A stretch of 64,000 nt of DNA from Treponema sp. (GTDB lineage: Bacteria; Spirochaetota; Spirochaetia; Treponematales; Treponemataceae), in NCBI GenBank assembly GCA_014804005.1, contig JAAVAP010000018.1:42419-106418 (forward strand), in the 5' to 3' direction. Position numbers and translations under genes: made by a program. Position 1 is the first letter of the stretch. Each line of letters begins with the position of its first letter. Below, one piece after another: positions 16,593-31,233 of this stretch. The notes below the pieces were generated by a model, which saw only the letters and a program-made list of their open reading frames with translations, was not told the origin of the DNA and did not search any database.

Positions 16593-19500
16593 ATGTTCGC
16601 GAAGAGCCGGACAATCAACCGTAAATATTACGGCAAGGACATCAAGTCTTCGATGGATGTCCCAAATCTAATCGATATTCAAACTTCATCGTATGAATAT
16701 TTCCTTCAAAAAGAAAAATTGGACAAGGGCGAGCCGCTGGAAAATCAGGGTTTGCAGGAAGCTTTTCTTTCAACTTTTCCAATTGAAAGCGCGAACGGCG
16801 ATATGTCGTTGGAATTTGAATCCTATACTTTGGATGAATCCGAAAGCAAATTCACCGAATTGGAATGCAAGCAAAAAGGCTTGACTTATTCCGTTCCGCT
16901 CAAAGCGCGAATAAATTTGAACTTCAAAGACACGGGCGCAATCTTGCAAAAAGACATTTACATGGGCGACATTCCGCTTATGACGCCGCGTGGAACTTTC
17001 ATTATAAATGGCGCGGAGCGCGTCGTCGTTTCGCAGATTCACCGTTCGCCTGGCGTAATTTTCAATCACGACAAGGGCGTTTGGGCAAGCCGCATCATTC
17101 CGTACCGAGGCTCGTGGCTGGAATTTGAAATCGACCAAAAAAAGGAATTGATTTTCGCCAAAATCGACCGAAAGAAAAAAATTCTCGGAACGATTTTCCT
17201 GCGCGCGCTCGGATTTGAAAGCCGCGAAGAAATCATCGATGTTTTCTATGATACTGAAAAGGCTTCTGTGAAGGACAATGCCGCCACGCGCGAAGGCTTG
17301 GTGAATCGCATTTTGTCCAAGGCGGTTTTTGTCAAGGACGCGGATTCCGGTGAAGAGAAAAAACTTTTCCCGGCGGGCGCGCGGCTTCATCCGCACGACA
17401 TCGACGATTTGATTGCCAACGGAATCAAGGAAATTCAAGTAATCAAATTTGACAGCCGCAAAAATCCCGAAAACAAGGACGAAAGGAATTCTTCGCTTGA
17501 TTCTGAAATCATCATAAATTGCTTTGAGCGCGAGGAAATCAAGTACGCCAAAGAAGGTTCGGAAAGCGACGAGCCGACAAAAGAAGAGGCTTTGAGCACA
17601 GTTTACAGCGTGCTTTTGCCTGGCGAGCCGATTACCGTGGAAAACGCCGAAAAGGATTTGAATTCGATGTTCTTCACGTCGCGCCGCTATGATTTGGGAC
17701 GTGTGGGACGCTACAAGCTCAACAAAAAATTCGACTACAATCCGCCGAAGGACGACACAGTTCTCACGAAAGAGGACATCACGAACACGATGAAATTCCT
17801 CATCAAAGTTTACATCGGCGAAGAGGCGCGCGACGACATCGACCATTTGGGCAACCGCCGCATCCGAAGCGTCGGCGAATTGATGACGAATCAAATCAAA
17901 ACTTCGTTCGCTCGAATGGAACGAATTGCCAAAGAGCGAATGGGCGCGAAAGACAATGAAACGATAAAGCCTCAGGATTTGATTTCTTCCAAGCCGATTA
18001 TCGCGGCGATAAAAGAATTTTTCGGCTCGTCTCAGCTTTCGCAATTCATGGATCAAATCAATCCGCTTGCGGAACTTACGCACAAACGCCGCTTGAACGC
18101 GCTCGGACCGGGCGGTCTTTCCCGCGACAGGGCAGGATTCGAAGTGCGCGATGTTCATTATTCGCATTACGGACGAATGTGCCCGATTGAAACGCCGGAA
18201 GGCCCGAACATCGGACTTATCGTCTCGCTCGCGATTTATACGCGCGTCAACGAATACGGATTTTTGGAAGCGCCTTATCGTAAAATCGAAAAAGGCAAGG
18301 CGACGAACAAAATCGAATATCTTTCGGCGATGGACGAAGACAAATATTACATCGGTCAAGTAAGCGAAGGAATGAAAAACGACGGTTCGTTCGCTACGGA
18401 TATGATTTCGTGCCGAAGACGCGGCGATTATACCACTCGTTCGCCAAAAGACGTTCAGTATATGGACGTTTCTCCGCGTCAGGTAATTTCTGTTTCCGCC
18501 GCATTGATTCCGTTCCTTGAGCACGACGACGCAAACCGCGCTTTGATGGGCTGTAACATGCAGCGTCAGGCAGTGCCGCTTTTGTTCCCCGAGCCGCCTT
18601 ATGTCGGCACTGGAATGGAGCAAAAATGCGCCTACGATTCTGGCGTTTTGGTGAAAGCCGCTCGCGTGGGCGAAGTGGTCAAAGTTACGAGCGAATGCGT
18701 TTCGATAAAGCCCGAAGGCGCGAAGCGCGGCGAAATCGACGAATATCCGCTTCTCAAATATCAGCGCACGAACAACGACACTTGCAACCATCAGCGTCCG
18801 ACAGTCGAAGTGGGCGAAAAAGTCGATGCTGGCGCGGTGATTGCCGACGGTCCTGCGACATTTAACGGCGAGCTTGCTTTGGGACGAAACATTCTCGTAG
18901 GATTCGTTCCGTGGAACGGCTACAATTATGAAGATGCCGTTCTCATCAGCCAGCGAATCGTAAAAGAAGATATGTATACTTCGATTCACATCAAGGAATT
19001 TTCTACGGAAATTCGTGAAACGAAGCTCGGACCTGAAAAAATTACGCGCGATGTTCCGAACACTGCCGAAAAGAATCTCGACAATTTGGACGCGGAAGGA
19101 ATCATTCGCATTGGCGCGAAAGTTCGTTCTGGCGATGTTTTGGTGGGAAAAGTCACGCCGAAAAGTGAAGCCGAAACCACGCCCGAATTCAAGTTGCTCA
19201 ATTCGATTTTCGGCGAAAAGGCGAAGGAAGTGCGCGACACGTCTTTGCGCGTTCCGCACGGCGTGGAAGGCGTTGTAATCGACATTCAGCGGCTCAAGCG
19301 CAGCGAAGGCGACGATCTCAATCCGGGCGTTGATCAGGTTGTAAAAGTCATGATTGCCAACAAGCGAAAACTTCGCGAGGGCGACAAAATGGCCGGTCGC
19401 CATGGAAACAAAGGTGTCGTTTCGCGAATCCTTCCCGAAGAGGACATGCCGTATTTGGAAGACGGAACTCCGCTTGACGTTTGCTTGAATCCGCTTGGCG

Positions 19501-20138
19501 TTCCTTCGCGAATGAATATCGGACAGATTATGGAATCGGAATTGGGAATTGCCGGAAAATATTTGGGACAATTCTTTGAATCGCCGGTTTTCCAGTCGCC
19601 GAGCCAGGAGCAGATTGCCAAAAAGCTTGAGGAAGCGGGACTTTCCAAGGATTGTAAGCAGGTTGTCCGCGACGGACGCACCGGCGAGCCTTTCGTAAAT
19701 CCGATTTTCGTCGGTGTAATTTACTATATGAAACTCCATCACTTGGTTGACGACAAAATGCATGCGCGTTCCACAGGACCTTATTCTTTGGTTACGCAGC
19801 AGCCGCTCGGCGGAAAGGCGCAGTTCGGCGGCCAGCGTCTCGGCGAAATGGAAGTGTGGGCGCTCGAAGCGTACGGCGCGGCGAACACGTTGCAGGAAAT
19901 GATGACAATCAAATCCGACGATATGAATGGCCGTTCCAAAGTTTACGAAGCGATTGTAAAAGGCGAGCCTTCCACGCCGGCGGGAGTTCCCGAATCGTTC
20001 AACGTTTTGGTGCAGGAATTGCGAGGCTTGGCTTTGGATTTTACTATCTATGATGCAAAGGGCAAGCAAATCGCGCTCACTGAACGCGACCAAGAATTGA
20101 TTGACAAGGCGGCTTCCGGATTTGACAAGGAAGTGTAA
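16593..20138 (+). CDS. rpoB: RNA polymerase beta subunit
   Basis: The 1181-residue subunit contains the rifampicin pocket [20 protein letters not shown] followed by [13 protein letters not shown]. Residue N502 (codon 18096-18098) occupies the place of E. coli Ser531, and Ile replaces Asn518. Asn at 531 is the residue reported for naturally rifampicin-resistant spirochaetes, so intrinsic resistance is predicted. Other landmarks are [16 protein letters not shown] and [16 protein letters not shown]. The start is ATG 16593 after AGGGG. rpoC follows after 115 bp. Confidence 0.98.
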   Translation: MFAKSRTINRKYYGKDIKSSMDVPNLIDIQTSSYEYFLQKEKLDKGEPLENQGLQEAFLSTFPIESANGDMSLEFESYTLDESESKFTELECKQKGLTYSVPLKARINLNFKDTGAILQKDIYMGDIPLMTPRGTFIINGAERVVVSQIHRSPGVIFNHDKGVWASRIIPYRGSWLEFEIDQKKELIFAKIDRKKKILGTIFLRALGFESREEIIDVFYDTEKASVKDNAATREGLVNRILSKAVFVKDADSGEEKKLFPAGARLHPHDIDDLIANGIKEIQVIKFDSRKNPENKDERNSSLDSEIIINCFEREEIKYAKEGSESDEPTKEEALSTVYSVLLPGEPITVENAEKDLNSMFFTSRRYDLGRVGRYKLNKKFDYNPPKDDTVLTKEDITNTMKFLIKVYIGEEARDDIDHLGNRRIRSVGELMTNQIKTSFARMERIAKERMGAKDNETIKPQDLISSKPIIAAIKEFFGSSQLSQFMDQINPLAELTHKRRLNALGPGGLSRDRAGFEVRDVHYSHYGRMCPIETPEGPNIGLIVSLAIYTRVNEYGFLEAPYRKIEKGKATNKIEYLSAMDEDKYYIGQVSEGMKNDGSFATDMISCRRRGDYTTRSPKDVQYMDVSPRQVISVSAALIPFLEHDDANRALMGCNMQRQAVPLLFPEPPYVGTGMEQKCAYDSGVLVKAARVGEVVKVTSECVSIKPEGAKRGEIDEYPLLKYQRTNNDTCNHQRPTVEVGEKVDAGAVIADGPATFNGELALGRNILVGFVPWNGYNYEDAVLISQRIVKEDMYTSIHIKEFSTEIRETKLGPEKITRDVPNTAEKNLDNLDAEGIIRIGAKVRSGDVLVGKVTPKSEAETTPEFKLLNSIFGEKAKEVRDTSLRVPHGVEGVVIDIQRLKRSEGDDLNPGVDQVVKVMIANKRKLREGDKMAGRHGNKGVVSRILPEEDMPYLEDGTPLDVCLNPLGVPSRMNIGQIMESELGIAGKYLGQFFESPVFQSPSQEQIAKKLEEAGLSKDCKQVVRDGRTGEPFVNPIFVGVIYYMKLHHLVDDKMHARSTGPYSLVTQQPLGGKAQFGGQRLGEMEVWALEAYGAANTLQEMMTIKSDDMNGRSKVYEAIVKGEPSTPAGVPESFNVLVQELRGLALDFTIYDAKGKQIALTERDQELIDKAASGFDKEV

Positions 20139-20253
20139 AGGCACGGCTTTGTCTTTCGGAATGGTCGGATTTTTAGTTGTTTAAAATAGGCGGCTTGATA
20201 AGTCGCTTGTTTTGAACACAGTTTGCGTTGGAAATTAACGGAGGAAAATATCA

Positions 20254-24564
<4,311 letters not shown>

Positions 24565-24612
24565 TACGTGCTGCTTTTATTTTGATTTTTTTCGCTTTTG
24601 TCGAGAATCCTC

Positions 24613-24647
24613 TTGACTAAAACGCGAAAAATTAGTTAAACTATAAT
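24613..24647 (+). promoter_or_regulatory. Promoter region of rpsL-rpsG
   Basis: TTGACT at 24613-24618 is followed by TAAACT (24637-24642, 18-bp spacer) and by an overlapping TATAAT (24642-24647). Either -10 gives a start about 75-80 nt before rpsL. A CCGAG / CTCGG hairpin lies in the leader. Confidence 0.5.
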
Positions 24648-24728
24648 GCGCTTTTTGCAAAATACGAATCGCGCTGGGTTTGAATTTCGCCGAGGTGCTG
24701 CTCGGTAAAAAATAGGAGTTTTGAAGGA

Positions 24729-25103
24729 ATGCCTACAATAAACCAATTGATTAGACAGAGGCGTAAGTCGGCTACAAAAAAGACCAAATCCCCCGCACTT
24801 GAGTCTTGCCCGCAGAAACGCGGCGTTTGTACGCGCGTTATGACTGTTACGCCCAAAAAGCCGAACTCGGCGTTGCGAAAAGTTGCCCGTGTTCGCTTGA
24901 GCAATGGAATCGAAGTTACCGCATATATTCCGGGAATCGGACATAACTTGCAGGAACACTCGGTGGTTTTGATTCGCGGAGGTCGTGTAAAAGACCTTCC
25001 TGGTGTGCGCTATCACATCATCCGCGGAACAAAAGATACTCTCGGCGTAGAAGGTCGCAAGCGCGCCCGTTCTAAATACGGCGCGAAAAAGCCGAAGGCA
25101 TAA
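24729..25103 (+). CDS. rpsL: 30S ribosomal protein S12
   Basis: S12 lines the decoding centre. The 124-residue protein carries [11 protein letters not shown], in which the lysine linked to streptomycin sensitivity is present, and the second conserved region [23 protein letters not shown] lies about 10 nt before ATG 24729. It heads a two-gene unit with rpsG. Confidence 0.98.
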   Translation: MPTINQLIRQRRKSATKKTKSPALESCPQKRGVCTRVMTVTPKKPNSALRKVARVRLSNGIEVTAYIPGIGHNLQEHSVVLIRGGRVKDLPGVRYHIIRGTKDTLGVEGRKRARSKYGAKKPKA

Positions 25104-25115
25104 TGGAGGATTAAG

Positions 25116-25586
25116 ATGGGAAGACACAAGAAATCAGTCAACCGCCCGATTGTGCCGGACGCGAAATACAACAGCAAGACGGTTTCAAAATTCGTGACGC
25201 GAATGATGCTTGACGGCAAGAAAAGCATTTGCACGACAATCATCTACGACGCGATGGATCGTCTCAAGAAAAAGACGGACAAAGATCCGCTCGAAGTTTT
25301 CTTGAAGGCGTTGGACAATGTGAAGCCGCAGGTGGAAGTAAAATCCCGCCGCGTCGGTGGCGCGACATATCAAGTTCCGGTTGAAATCCGTGATGCCCGC
25401 AAAGAAGCGTTGGCGATGCGATGGATCATCGATGCCGCCCGCAAGCGCAACGGACACGGAATGGCCGACACGCTCAGCGCTGAATTGATGGACGCGTACA
25501 ACAACACTGGCACTGCGTACAAGAAAAAGGAAGACACCCACAAGATGGCCGAGGCGAACAAAGCCTTCGCGCACTATCGTTGGTAG
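25116..25586 (+). CDS. rpsG: 30S ribosomal protein S7
   Basis: S7 starts assembly of the 30S head. The 156 residues begin [15 protein letters not shown] and carry the S7 features [12 protein letters not shown] and [15 protein letters not shown] precedes the ATG. Unlike the usual str operon, no fusA follows; a strong terminator ends the unit 25 bp downstream. Confidence 0.98.
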   Translation: MGRHKKSVNRPIVPDAKYNSKTVSKFVTRMMLDGKKSICTTIIYDAMDRLKKKTDKDPLEVFLKALDNVKPQVEVKSRRVGGATYQVPVEIRDARKEALAMRWIIDAARKRNGHGMADTLSAELMDAYNNTGTAYKKKEDTHKMAEANKAFAHYRW

Positions 25587-25610
25587 CTTTCAATTAGAGA
25601 TGAAAAGCAA

Positions 25611-25639
25611 AAAAACCGCCGAAAGGCGGTTTTTTTTTT
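25611..25639 (+). terminator. Intrinsic terminator after rpsG
   Basis: ACCGCC-GAAA-GGCGGT with flanking A and U runs (AAAAACCGCC 25611-25620; U run to 25639). The GAAA tetraloop and eleven U make it a strong terminator that separates rpsL-rpsG from tuf. Confidence 0.9.
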
Positions 25640-25917
25640 GTGAGAAGAACGGACATTAAGACTTATCCATGCCATATTCAAAATAATGAAGCAATTGCAT
25701 CTTTTGACGACTCTTTTAGGGAGTCCGTACGAAAGATACTATTTTTTGGATGCTTTGCGGAGTTTTTGCATTGCAAATATCAATATTTTGAAATACTTTG
25801 CGCAAAAGGTTTTGGGTTTTTTCCAAAGTTGCATTTGTCCTTTGCAGTGAGTCTCAATGCGCGCAAAATCCGTCCGAAAAAAAAACAAAGAATCTCAATA
25901 TTTTTTTAAATTTGCTA
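25640..25917. other. Non-coding interval before the tuf promoter
   Basis: I see no supported gene here. One 89-codon frame exists from 25640 but has no ribosome binding site or recognisable protein. The interval is AT-rich and lies between the rpsG terminator and the tuf promoter. Confidence 0.5.
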
Positions 25918-25946
25918 TTGACCCAATTTTCGAATTTTGTTATACT
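25918..25946 (+). promoter_or_regulatory. Promoter of tuf
   Basis: TTGACC (25918-25923), 17-bp spacer, TATACT (25941-25946). Transcription should start near 25953, leaving a leader of about 435 nt before tuf. Confidence 0.75.
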
Positions 25947-25952
25947 TTCCAA

Positions 25953-26387
25953 ACCTATCTTTGCAAGATGGGTGGTTCTTTGAGTGTCAGGCTGAATTTT
26001 TTCAGGCGGAATCGTAAAGCTATTAAAAAATTGCATGCAAACTTTTTTTAATTTCAGATTTTCGCGGCTCAAGAATGAAATGCGTCGTTGTCAATGGCGC
26101 AAGGAAATTGCATCTTGAGTTTCTGTTGTGGCGAAATGCCATGGGCTCTTGGTGCCAAACCAGTTGTCAAGCGATGCTTTGACGGTGATGGTGGTGTCGG
26201 CCAAATCGTTCCGAAATGATGGAGCGTTAAAACCTTTCCATTCTCACAGTCATTCACCGCAATAAAAAGATGTGTATGCGAATTCGCGTTTTTTCTTTGA
26301 AAGGGCGCGGATTCTGGCTTAAAGTGCAGCACACAAAATATTTTTTTTAATGTCAGCATTTTGGATGATGCCGACAAGGAGAAAAAC
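25953..26387 (+). promoter_or_regulatory. Long tuf leader with candidate upstream ORF
   Basis: The leader begins with a 27-codon ORF, ATG 25968 to TAA 26051 (starts MGGSLSVRLNFF, rich in Arg and Lys). Its stop lies in a U run that follows a TTGCATGCAA palindrome flanked by A and U tracts, which looks like an attenuator. Downstream, GTCAAGC / GCTTTGAC and other short stems are possible. No known riboswitch was recognised. Confidence 0.4.
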
Positions 26388-27578
26388 ATGGCAAAGGAGA
26401 AGTTCGAAAGAACCAAACCTCACATGAACGTTGGTACTATTGGTCACGTAGACCATGGTAAGACAACTTTGTCAGCGGCTATCACTATGTACTGCGCAAA
26501 AAAGTATGGTGATAAAGCTCTCAAGTACGATGAAATCGACAACGCCCCGGAGGAGAAAGAGCGCGGTATTACGATCAATACTCGCCACCTCGAGTATCAG
26601 TCTGAAAAGCGCCACTACGCGCACATCGACTGCCCCGGTCATGCCGACTACATCAAGAACATGATTACCGGCGCGGCTCAGATGGACGGCGCGATTCTCG
26701 TTATCGCGGCTACTGATGGTCCGATGGCTCAGACAAAGGAGCACCTTTTGCTCGCTCGCCAGGTTGGCGTTCCGAAGATCGTGGTTTTCCTCAACAAAGT
26801 TGACCAGCTCGACGGCGATATGGAAATGCTCGAGCTCGTTGAGAGCGACGTTCAAGATCTTTTGCAGAAGTACGGCTATCAGGCCGAAACTCCGATTATC
26901 AAGGGTTCTGCGTTCAAGGCTTTGAACGAAGACAGCGACCCTGCCAATACAAAATGCATCGAAGAATTGCTCGTCGCTATGGACAGCTGGTTTGATGATC
27001 CTGTTCGCGATGAAGCCAAGCCGTTCTTGATGCCGATTGAAGACATCTTCACGATTTCAGGACGCGGAACGGTCGTTACTGGTCGTATTGAACGCGGTGT
27101 CGTAAACATGGGCGACAACGTTGAAATCGTTGGAATCCGCCCCACGGCTAGCACAACTGTAACTGGCATCGAAATGTTCCAGAAGACTTTGGATCAGGGA
27201 ATTCCTGGCGACAATGTTGGTATTCTTCTCCGCGGTATTGACAAAAAAGATGTCGTTCGTGGACAGGTTTTGGCCGCGCCGAAGTCAATCAATCCGCATA
27301 CAAAATTTGAAGCGCAGATTTACGTTCTTACCGAAGCCGAAGGCGGACGCCACAGCCCGTTCTTCACGGGGTATCGCCCTCAGTTCTATTTCCGCACGAC
27401 GGACATCACCGGAACTGTTGAATTGGAAGCGGGCGTTGATATGGTAAAACCCGGCGACAACGTTAAGATTGTCGGCGAGCTCATCCACCCGATCGCTATG
27501 GACGAAGGTCTTAAACTTGCTATCCGCGAAGGCGGACGCACGATCGCTTCTGGCCAGGTTGTAAAAATTATAGCTTAG
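26388..27578 (+). CDS. tuf: Elongation factor Tu
   Basis: EF-Tu delivers aminoacyl-tRNA to the ribosome. The 396-residue protein has GHVDHGKTT (19-27), the switch motif [14 protein letters not shown] and NKVD. I chose ATG 26388 since AAGGAG lies 7 nt upstream and the protein then starts [12 protein letters not shown]. It has its own promoter and a long leader, and it stands immediately upstream of the S10 operon. Only one copy is seen in this window. Confidence 0.98.
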   Translation: MAKEKFERTKPHMNVGTIGHVDHGKTTLSAAITMYCAKKYGDKALKYDEIDNAPEEKERGITINTRHLEYQSEKRHYAHIDCPGHADYIKNMITGAAQMDGAILVIAATDGPMAQTKEHLLLARQVGVPKIVVFLNKVDQLDGDMEMLELVESDVQDLLQKYGYQAETPIIKGSAFKALNEDSDPANTKCIEELLVAMDSWFDDPVRDEAKPFLMPIEDIFTISGRGTVVTGRIERGVVNMGDNVEIVGIRPTASTTVTGIEMFQKTLDQGIPGDNVGILLRGIDKKDVVRGQVLAAPKSINPHTKFEAQIYVLTEAEGGRHSPFFTGYRPQFYFRTTDITGTVELEAGVDMVKPGDNVKIVGELIHPIAMDEGLKLAIREGGRTIASGQVVKIIA

Positions 27579-27593
27579 AATAATATCCGGGTC

Positions 27594-27611
27594 GAGGCCG
27601 TTCGCGGCTTC
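27594..27611 (+). other. UUCG hairpin between tuf and rpsJ
   Basis: GAGGCCG-TTCG-CGGCTTC forms a 7-bp stem with a UUCG tetraloop. No U run follows, so it is more likely a processing or stability element than a terminator. Confidence 0.5.
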
Positions 27612-27637
27612 GGCTTGGATTGTTTTGGAGGAATTCA

Positions 27638-27946
27638 ATGGCCAACGGTAAGATTCGAGTCAAGCTTCGCGCGTTTGATGTGGAGTTGATCGATCAAAGT
27701 GCTAAAGCCATCGTGCAGACGGTGCAAAAGGCGGGGGCAAAGGTCGCAGGGCCGATTCCGCTTCCTACAAGAATCAATAAGGTAACGGTGCTTCGTTCGC
27801 CACACGTCAACAAAAAGTCGCGCGAGCAATTCGAAATGCGTACGCATAAGCGTCTTATTGACATCTTGAATCCTTCTTCGGACGTAATGGATTCGCTGAT
27901 GAAGCTTGAGCTTCCTGCCGGTGTTGATGTAGAAATTAAGCAATAA
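27638..27946 (+). CDS. rpsJ: 30S ribosomal protein S10 (NusE)
   Basis: S10 also acts in antitermination with NusB. The 102 residues ([19 protein letters not shown] start; GPIPLPTRI) match the family length. ATG 27638 is preceded by GGAGG; the longer frame from 27620 lacks a site. It is the first gene of the S10 operon, 59 bp after tuf. Confidence 0.97.
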   Translation: MANGKIRVKLRAFDVELIDQSAKAIVQTVQKAGAKVAGPIPLPTRINKVTVLRSPHVNKKSREQFEMRTHKRLIDILNPSSDVMDSLMKLELPAGVDVEIKQ

Positions 27947-27956
27947 TCTTCGGATT

Positions 27957-27977
27957 TTGCGACAGCTTCGGCTGCAA
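27957..27977 (+). other. UUCG hairpin between rpsJ and rplC
   Basis: TTGC-GA-CAGC-TTCG-GCTG-CAA folds with a UUCG tetraloop. It sits in an 86-bp gap, wide for this operon, and lacks a U tract. Confidence 0.5.
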
Positions 27978-28032
27978 ATAATCAGGTACGGTCCCCTTGG
28001 ATCTGGGATGGCGGCCTAGAGGAGTTTTTCAG

Positions 28033-28653
28033 ATGAAAGGTCTGATTGGAAAAAAATTGGGCATGACCCAGGTCTTTGACGAAAGCGGCAACTTGACACC
28101 AGTTACCGTGATCCAGGTCGAGCCTAATACGGTCGTCGCCACAAGAACAAAAGAAAACAATGGCTACGAAGCCGTTGTTTTGGGCGTGGGCGATTTGAAG
28201 CCCCATAAAGTAACAAAGCCCTATGCAGGACAGTTTTCCGAAGGCGTTACCCCGAAAAGAACTTTGAAAGAATTTCGCGATTTTGACGGCGAAGTGAAAA
28301 TCGGCGACCAGTTCGGCGTGGAACTTTTCGACAAGACGCGTTTTTTGGATGTTACCGCCAATTCAAAAGGACGGGGCTTTCAGGGCGTAATGAAAAGATG
28401 GGGATTTCACGGAGGACGCAAGACTCACGGTTCTAAATTCCATCGCGAGCCGGGCGGCACTGGACAGTGTACCACCCCTGGACACACCTTTAAGAACACA
28501 AAGTTGCCTGGAAGAATGGGCAATGTCCGTGTTACGGTGCAGAATCTTCGGATTGTGAAAATCGATCCCGAACTGAAGGTAATTCTCGTTCGCGGGGCAG
28601 TTCCCGGAACTCGCAACAGCACGCTGATCGTCAAGTCCGCGGTGAAAAAATAA
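28033..28653 (+). CDS. rplC: 50S ribosomal protein L3
   Basis: L3 lies near the peptidyl transferase centre. The 206-residue protein begins MKGLIGKKLGMTQVF and holds the loop PGGTGQCTTPG, where the glutamine that is methylated in E. coli L3 is conserved. ATG 28033 follows GAGGAG; the longer frame from 27997 is not needed. Confidence 0.97.
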   Translation: MKGLIGKKLGMTQVFDESGNLTPVTVIQVEPNTVVATRTKENNGYEAVVLGVGDLKPHKVTKPYAGQFSEGVTPKRTLKEFRDFDGEVKIGDQFGVELFDKTRFLDVTANSKGRGFQGVMKRWGFHGGRKTHGSKFHREPGGTGQCTTPGHTFKNTKLPGRMGNVRVTVQNLRIVKIDPELKVILVRGAVPGTRNSTLIVKSAVKK

Positions 28654-28668
28654 CGGCAGGAGAAGACA

Positions 28669-29355
28669 ATGGAAAAGAAAGTCTATTCAGTCGATGGAAA
28701 AGAGCTGCGTACGATCAATTTGGACGACAACGTATTCGGCCTTCCGTTGAACGAAGATGTCATTTACTATGCCATCACAAACGAATTGGCAAATAAACGC
28801 GTTGGAACGGCTTGCACGAAAACCCGCGCGGAAGTGCACGGCTCCAACAAAAAGCCCTACAAGCAAAAGGGCACGGGAAACGCTCGCCGTGGTGACAAAA
28901 AGTCTCCGATTACGGTTGGCGGCGGTACGATTTTCGGGCCGAAGCCCCGCGATTATAGCTATGCGATTCCCAAAAAGGAAAAACGCCTTGCGATGAAGAC
29001 GATTTTGAGCATGCAGGCGCAGAGCGACAGGCTCGTAGTCATCGAAGATTTTACGGTGCAGAGCGGCAAAACCAAGGATTTGGTGAAAATCCTCAACAAT
29101 TTTGCCAAAAACACCCGCACCGTGGTGATTTTGAACGACATCGTTGACGAAGAAAACGTCGCCGAAGCCGAAAAAGACATTCGCGCGAACAATGCGTTGC
29201 TCAGGCGGGCGGGCGGCAACATTCCGACGCTCACGTTCCTTTCGTACAAGTGTCTTCGCGCCCATGACTTATTCTACGGACGCAAAATCATCTTGCTTGA
29301 AGGCGCGGCCAAAAATCTGAGCGGCTTTTATGCGGTACAAAGGGGGGCTAAATAA
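28669..29355 (+). CDS. rplD: 50S ribosomal protein L4
   Basis: L4 contributes its extended loop to the exit tunnel (KKPYKQKGTGNARRGDKKSP region). The protein has 228 residues. In E. coli L4 represses its own operon; nothing here proves that. Its TAA overlaps the rplW ATG by one base. Confidence 0.97.
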   Translation: MEKKVYSVDGKELRTINLDDNVFGLPLNEDVIYYAITNELANKRVGTACTKTRAEVHGSNKKPYKQKGTGNARRGDKKSPITVGGGTIFGPKPRDYSYAIPKKEKRLAMKTILSMQAQSDRLVVIEDFTVQSGKTKDLVKILNNFAKNTRTVVILNDIVDEENVAEAEKDIRANNALLRRAGGNIPTLTFLSYKCLRAHDLFYGRKIILLEGAAKNLSGFYAVQRGAK

Positions 29356-29636
29356 TGATTGACTTCAACGACATTCTTATTGAGCCTGTGGTTTCTGAAA
29401 AGGCGACGATGTTGCGCGAACAGAACAAATATGTTTTTGTCGTGCGCCCTGATGCCACAAAAATTCAGATAAAAGAAGCGGTGAGAAAGCTTTTCAATGT
29501 AAAGGTTTTGTCCTGCACAACTATGAATGTGGTCGGAAAGAAAAAGCGCGTTCGCGGCACTTCCGGAACCACTGCTGGTTACAAAAAAGCCATTGTGCGT
29601 TTGGCGCAAGGCGAAACGATAGGCTTGTTCCAATAG
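29355..29636 (+). CDS. rplW: 50S ribosomal protein L23
   Basis: L23 borders the tunnel exit and docks trigger factor and SRP. The 93 residues include ILIEPVVSEKATMLREQNKYVF and the basic loop KKKRVRGTSGTTAGYKK. It overlaps rplD by one base (TAATG), indicating translational coupling. Confidence 0.96.
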   Translation: MIDFNDILIEPVVSEKATMLREQNKYVFVVRPDATKIQIKEAVRKLFNVKVLSCTTMNVVGKKKRVRGTSGTTAGYKKAIVRLAQGETIGLFQ

Positions 29637-29689
29637 AACAAGTTGCGGGGCCGTAAATCGGCTTGAGTTTGCTTCGAAAATCGACGTTC

Positions 29690-29706
29690 CGCGTCTTTTG
29701 GACGCG
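29690..29706 (+). other. Hairpin between rplW and rplB
   Basis: CGCGTC / GACGCG with a 5-nt loop lies in a 102-bp gap between two genes that are usually close. There is no U run; a role in processing or autoregulation is possible. Confidence 0.45.
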
Positions 29707-29738
29707 TCGCCGAAAATGAAGTCTTATGGGAGAAAAAG

Positions 29739-30563
29739 ATGGCTCTAAAAGTTTTTAAGCCAATTACACCTGGTACACGCGGACGTGTTGACCTGCGCCG
29801 GGATGAACTGACATGCGACAAACCCGAAAAAAAATTGGTGTCAGGAAAAAAATCCAACGCAGGACGCGGAGCCGGCGGACGCATTGCGGTGCGTCACAAG
29901 GGCGGCGGTCACAAGCGCAGATACCGTGAGATTGATTTCAAGCGCAACAAGCACGGAATTCCTGGAACTGTTCATTCTATTGAATACGATCCGAATCGCA
30001 GTGCGAACATTGCTTTGATTTATTATGCAGATGGCGACAAACGCTACATCATCGCGCCGAAAGGTCTCACCGTCGGAATGAAAATCATGGCTGGCGAAAA
30101 CGCCACGCCGACGGTCGGAAACGCTTTGCCGCTTGCCGCGATTCCTGTCGGATTTACGGTGCACAATATTGAATTGACGATTGGTCGTGGCGGACAGCTT
30201 GCACGCAGTGCCGGAGCGAGCGCGCTCATTTCCGCGAAAGAAGGCGATTATGTCACGATTAAGCTTCCTTCGAGCGAAATTCGACGCGTTCATGCGAAAT
30301 GCTATGCCACAATCGGTGTGGTCGGCAACGAAGATCACATGAACGTTCAGCTTGGAAAGGCCGGACACAAACGTTGGATGGGCATCCGCCCGACTGTTCG
30401 CGGTATGGCGATGAACCCGGTCGATCACCCGCTTGGTGGTGGTGAAGGCGCTGGTAAGGGACGCAATCCGGTTACTCCATGGGGTCAGCCTTGTCGAGGT
30501 TACAAAACCCGCAACAAGCGCAAGACATCGAGCAGATTTATCATTTCGCGTCGAAAGAAGTAG
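29739..30563 (+). CDS. rplB: 50S ribosomal protein L2
   Basis: L2 is required for subunit joining and peptidyl transfer. The 274 residues carry [20 protein letters not shown] and the C-terminal [16 protein letters not shown], including the conserved functional histidine. GGGAG precedes ATG 29739. Confidence 0.98.
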   Translation: MALKVFKPITPGTRGRVDLRRDELTCDKPEKKLVSGKKSNAGRGAGGRIAVRHKGGGHKRRYREIDFKRNKHGIPGTVHSIEYDPNRSANIALIYYADGDKRYIIAPKGLTVGMKIMAGENATPTVGNALPLAAIPVGFTVHNIELTIGRGGQLARSAGASALISAKEGDYVTIKLPSSEIRRVHAKCYATIGVVGNEDHMNVQLGKAGHKRWMGIRPTVRGMAMNPVDHPLGGGEGAGKGRNPVTPWGQPCRGYKTRNKRKTSSRFIISRRKK

Positions 30564-30577
30564 CGTAGGAGATAATT

Positions 30578-30865
30578 GTGTCAAGATCTGTTAAAAAAGG
30601 GCCTTTCGTTGAAAAGTCGCTCTATAAAAAAGTAATTGAGTTGAATAAATCGGGAGCAAACGAGAAAAAACTCATCAAGACTTATTCTCGCGCTTCTACG
30701 ATTATTCCTGAAATGGTCGGGACGACTATTTCTGTTCACAACGGCAAGTCATGGATTCCGGTTTATGTTACAGAAAACCTTGTTGGTCACAAGTTGGGCG
30801 AATTCGCTCCTACTCGTGTGTTCAGAGGACATGGCGGCACAGACAAAACTGCTGCTAAAAAATAG
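30578..30865 (+). CDS. rpsS: 30S ribosomal protein S19
   Basis: The 95-residue protein starts [19 protein letters not shown], a clear S19, and uses a GTG start codon (30578) after TAGGAGA. It sits between rplB and rplV, as is standard. Confidence 0.97.
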   Translation: MSRSVKKGPFVEKSLYKKVIELNKSGANEKKLIKTYSRASTIIPEMVGTTISVHNGKSWIPVYVTENLVGHKLGEFAPTRVFRGHGGTDKTAAKK

Positions 30866-30874
30866 GTGGATATT

Positions 30875-31231
30875 ATGGCAGAAACAAAAGGCTATGTAGC
30901 CACTTCGAAATTCTTGATTGCGTCTCCCACAAAGGTTCGCCCGGTGGCTCATGTAATCAGCAGAAAAACTTGTTCGCAGGCAATGTCAATTCTTGAGAAC
31001 ATGCCGCAGAAAGGCGCGCGTCTCATTCGCAAGACTTTGAAGTCTGCGGTGGCGAACGCTTTGTTTGCAGACGACAAGTTGGATGAAGATACGCTTTATG
31101 TCAAAGAAATTCGCATTGACGAAGGTCCGAGGCTCAAGCGAGTTTGGTTTCGCGCACGCGGTCGTGCCGATCAATTGCTCAAGCGTATGTGTCATATCAC
31201 CGTTACGGTTGCTGAAAAGGCGGGAGAATAA
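30875..31231 (+). CDS. rplV: 50S ribosomal protein L22
   Basis: L22 extends a hairpin into the exit tunnel. From ATG 30875 the protein has 118 residues ([20 protein letters not shown]). I preferred this start to an in-frame upstream codon at 30866 because AGGTGG lies just before it. It ends 2 bp before rpsC. Confidence 0.96.
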   Translation: MAETKGYVATSKFLIASPTKVRPVAHVISRKTCSQAMSILENMPQKGARLIRKTLKSAVANALFADDKLDEDTLYVKEIRIDEGPRLKRVWFRARGRADQLLKRMCHITVTVAEKAGE

Positions 31232-31233
31232 GA

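Noticed and set aside
16770..20144. Open frame of 1124 codons on the minus strand opposite rpoB
   Set aside because: It is a shadow produced by the codon choice of rpoB; it has no ribosome binding site, its protein is rich in Arg, Phe and His, and it resembles no family. The same holds for the 542-codon frame opposite rpoC.
25640..25909. 89-codon gene after the rpsG terminator
   Set aside because: There is no ribosome binding site or promoter, the composition is that of AT-rich spacer, and no family is recognised.
25587..26387. Missing fusA as a deletion
   Set aside because: Many bacteria, including spirochaetes, keep fusA elsewhere; the window alone cannot show loss.
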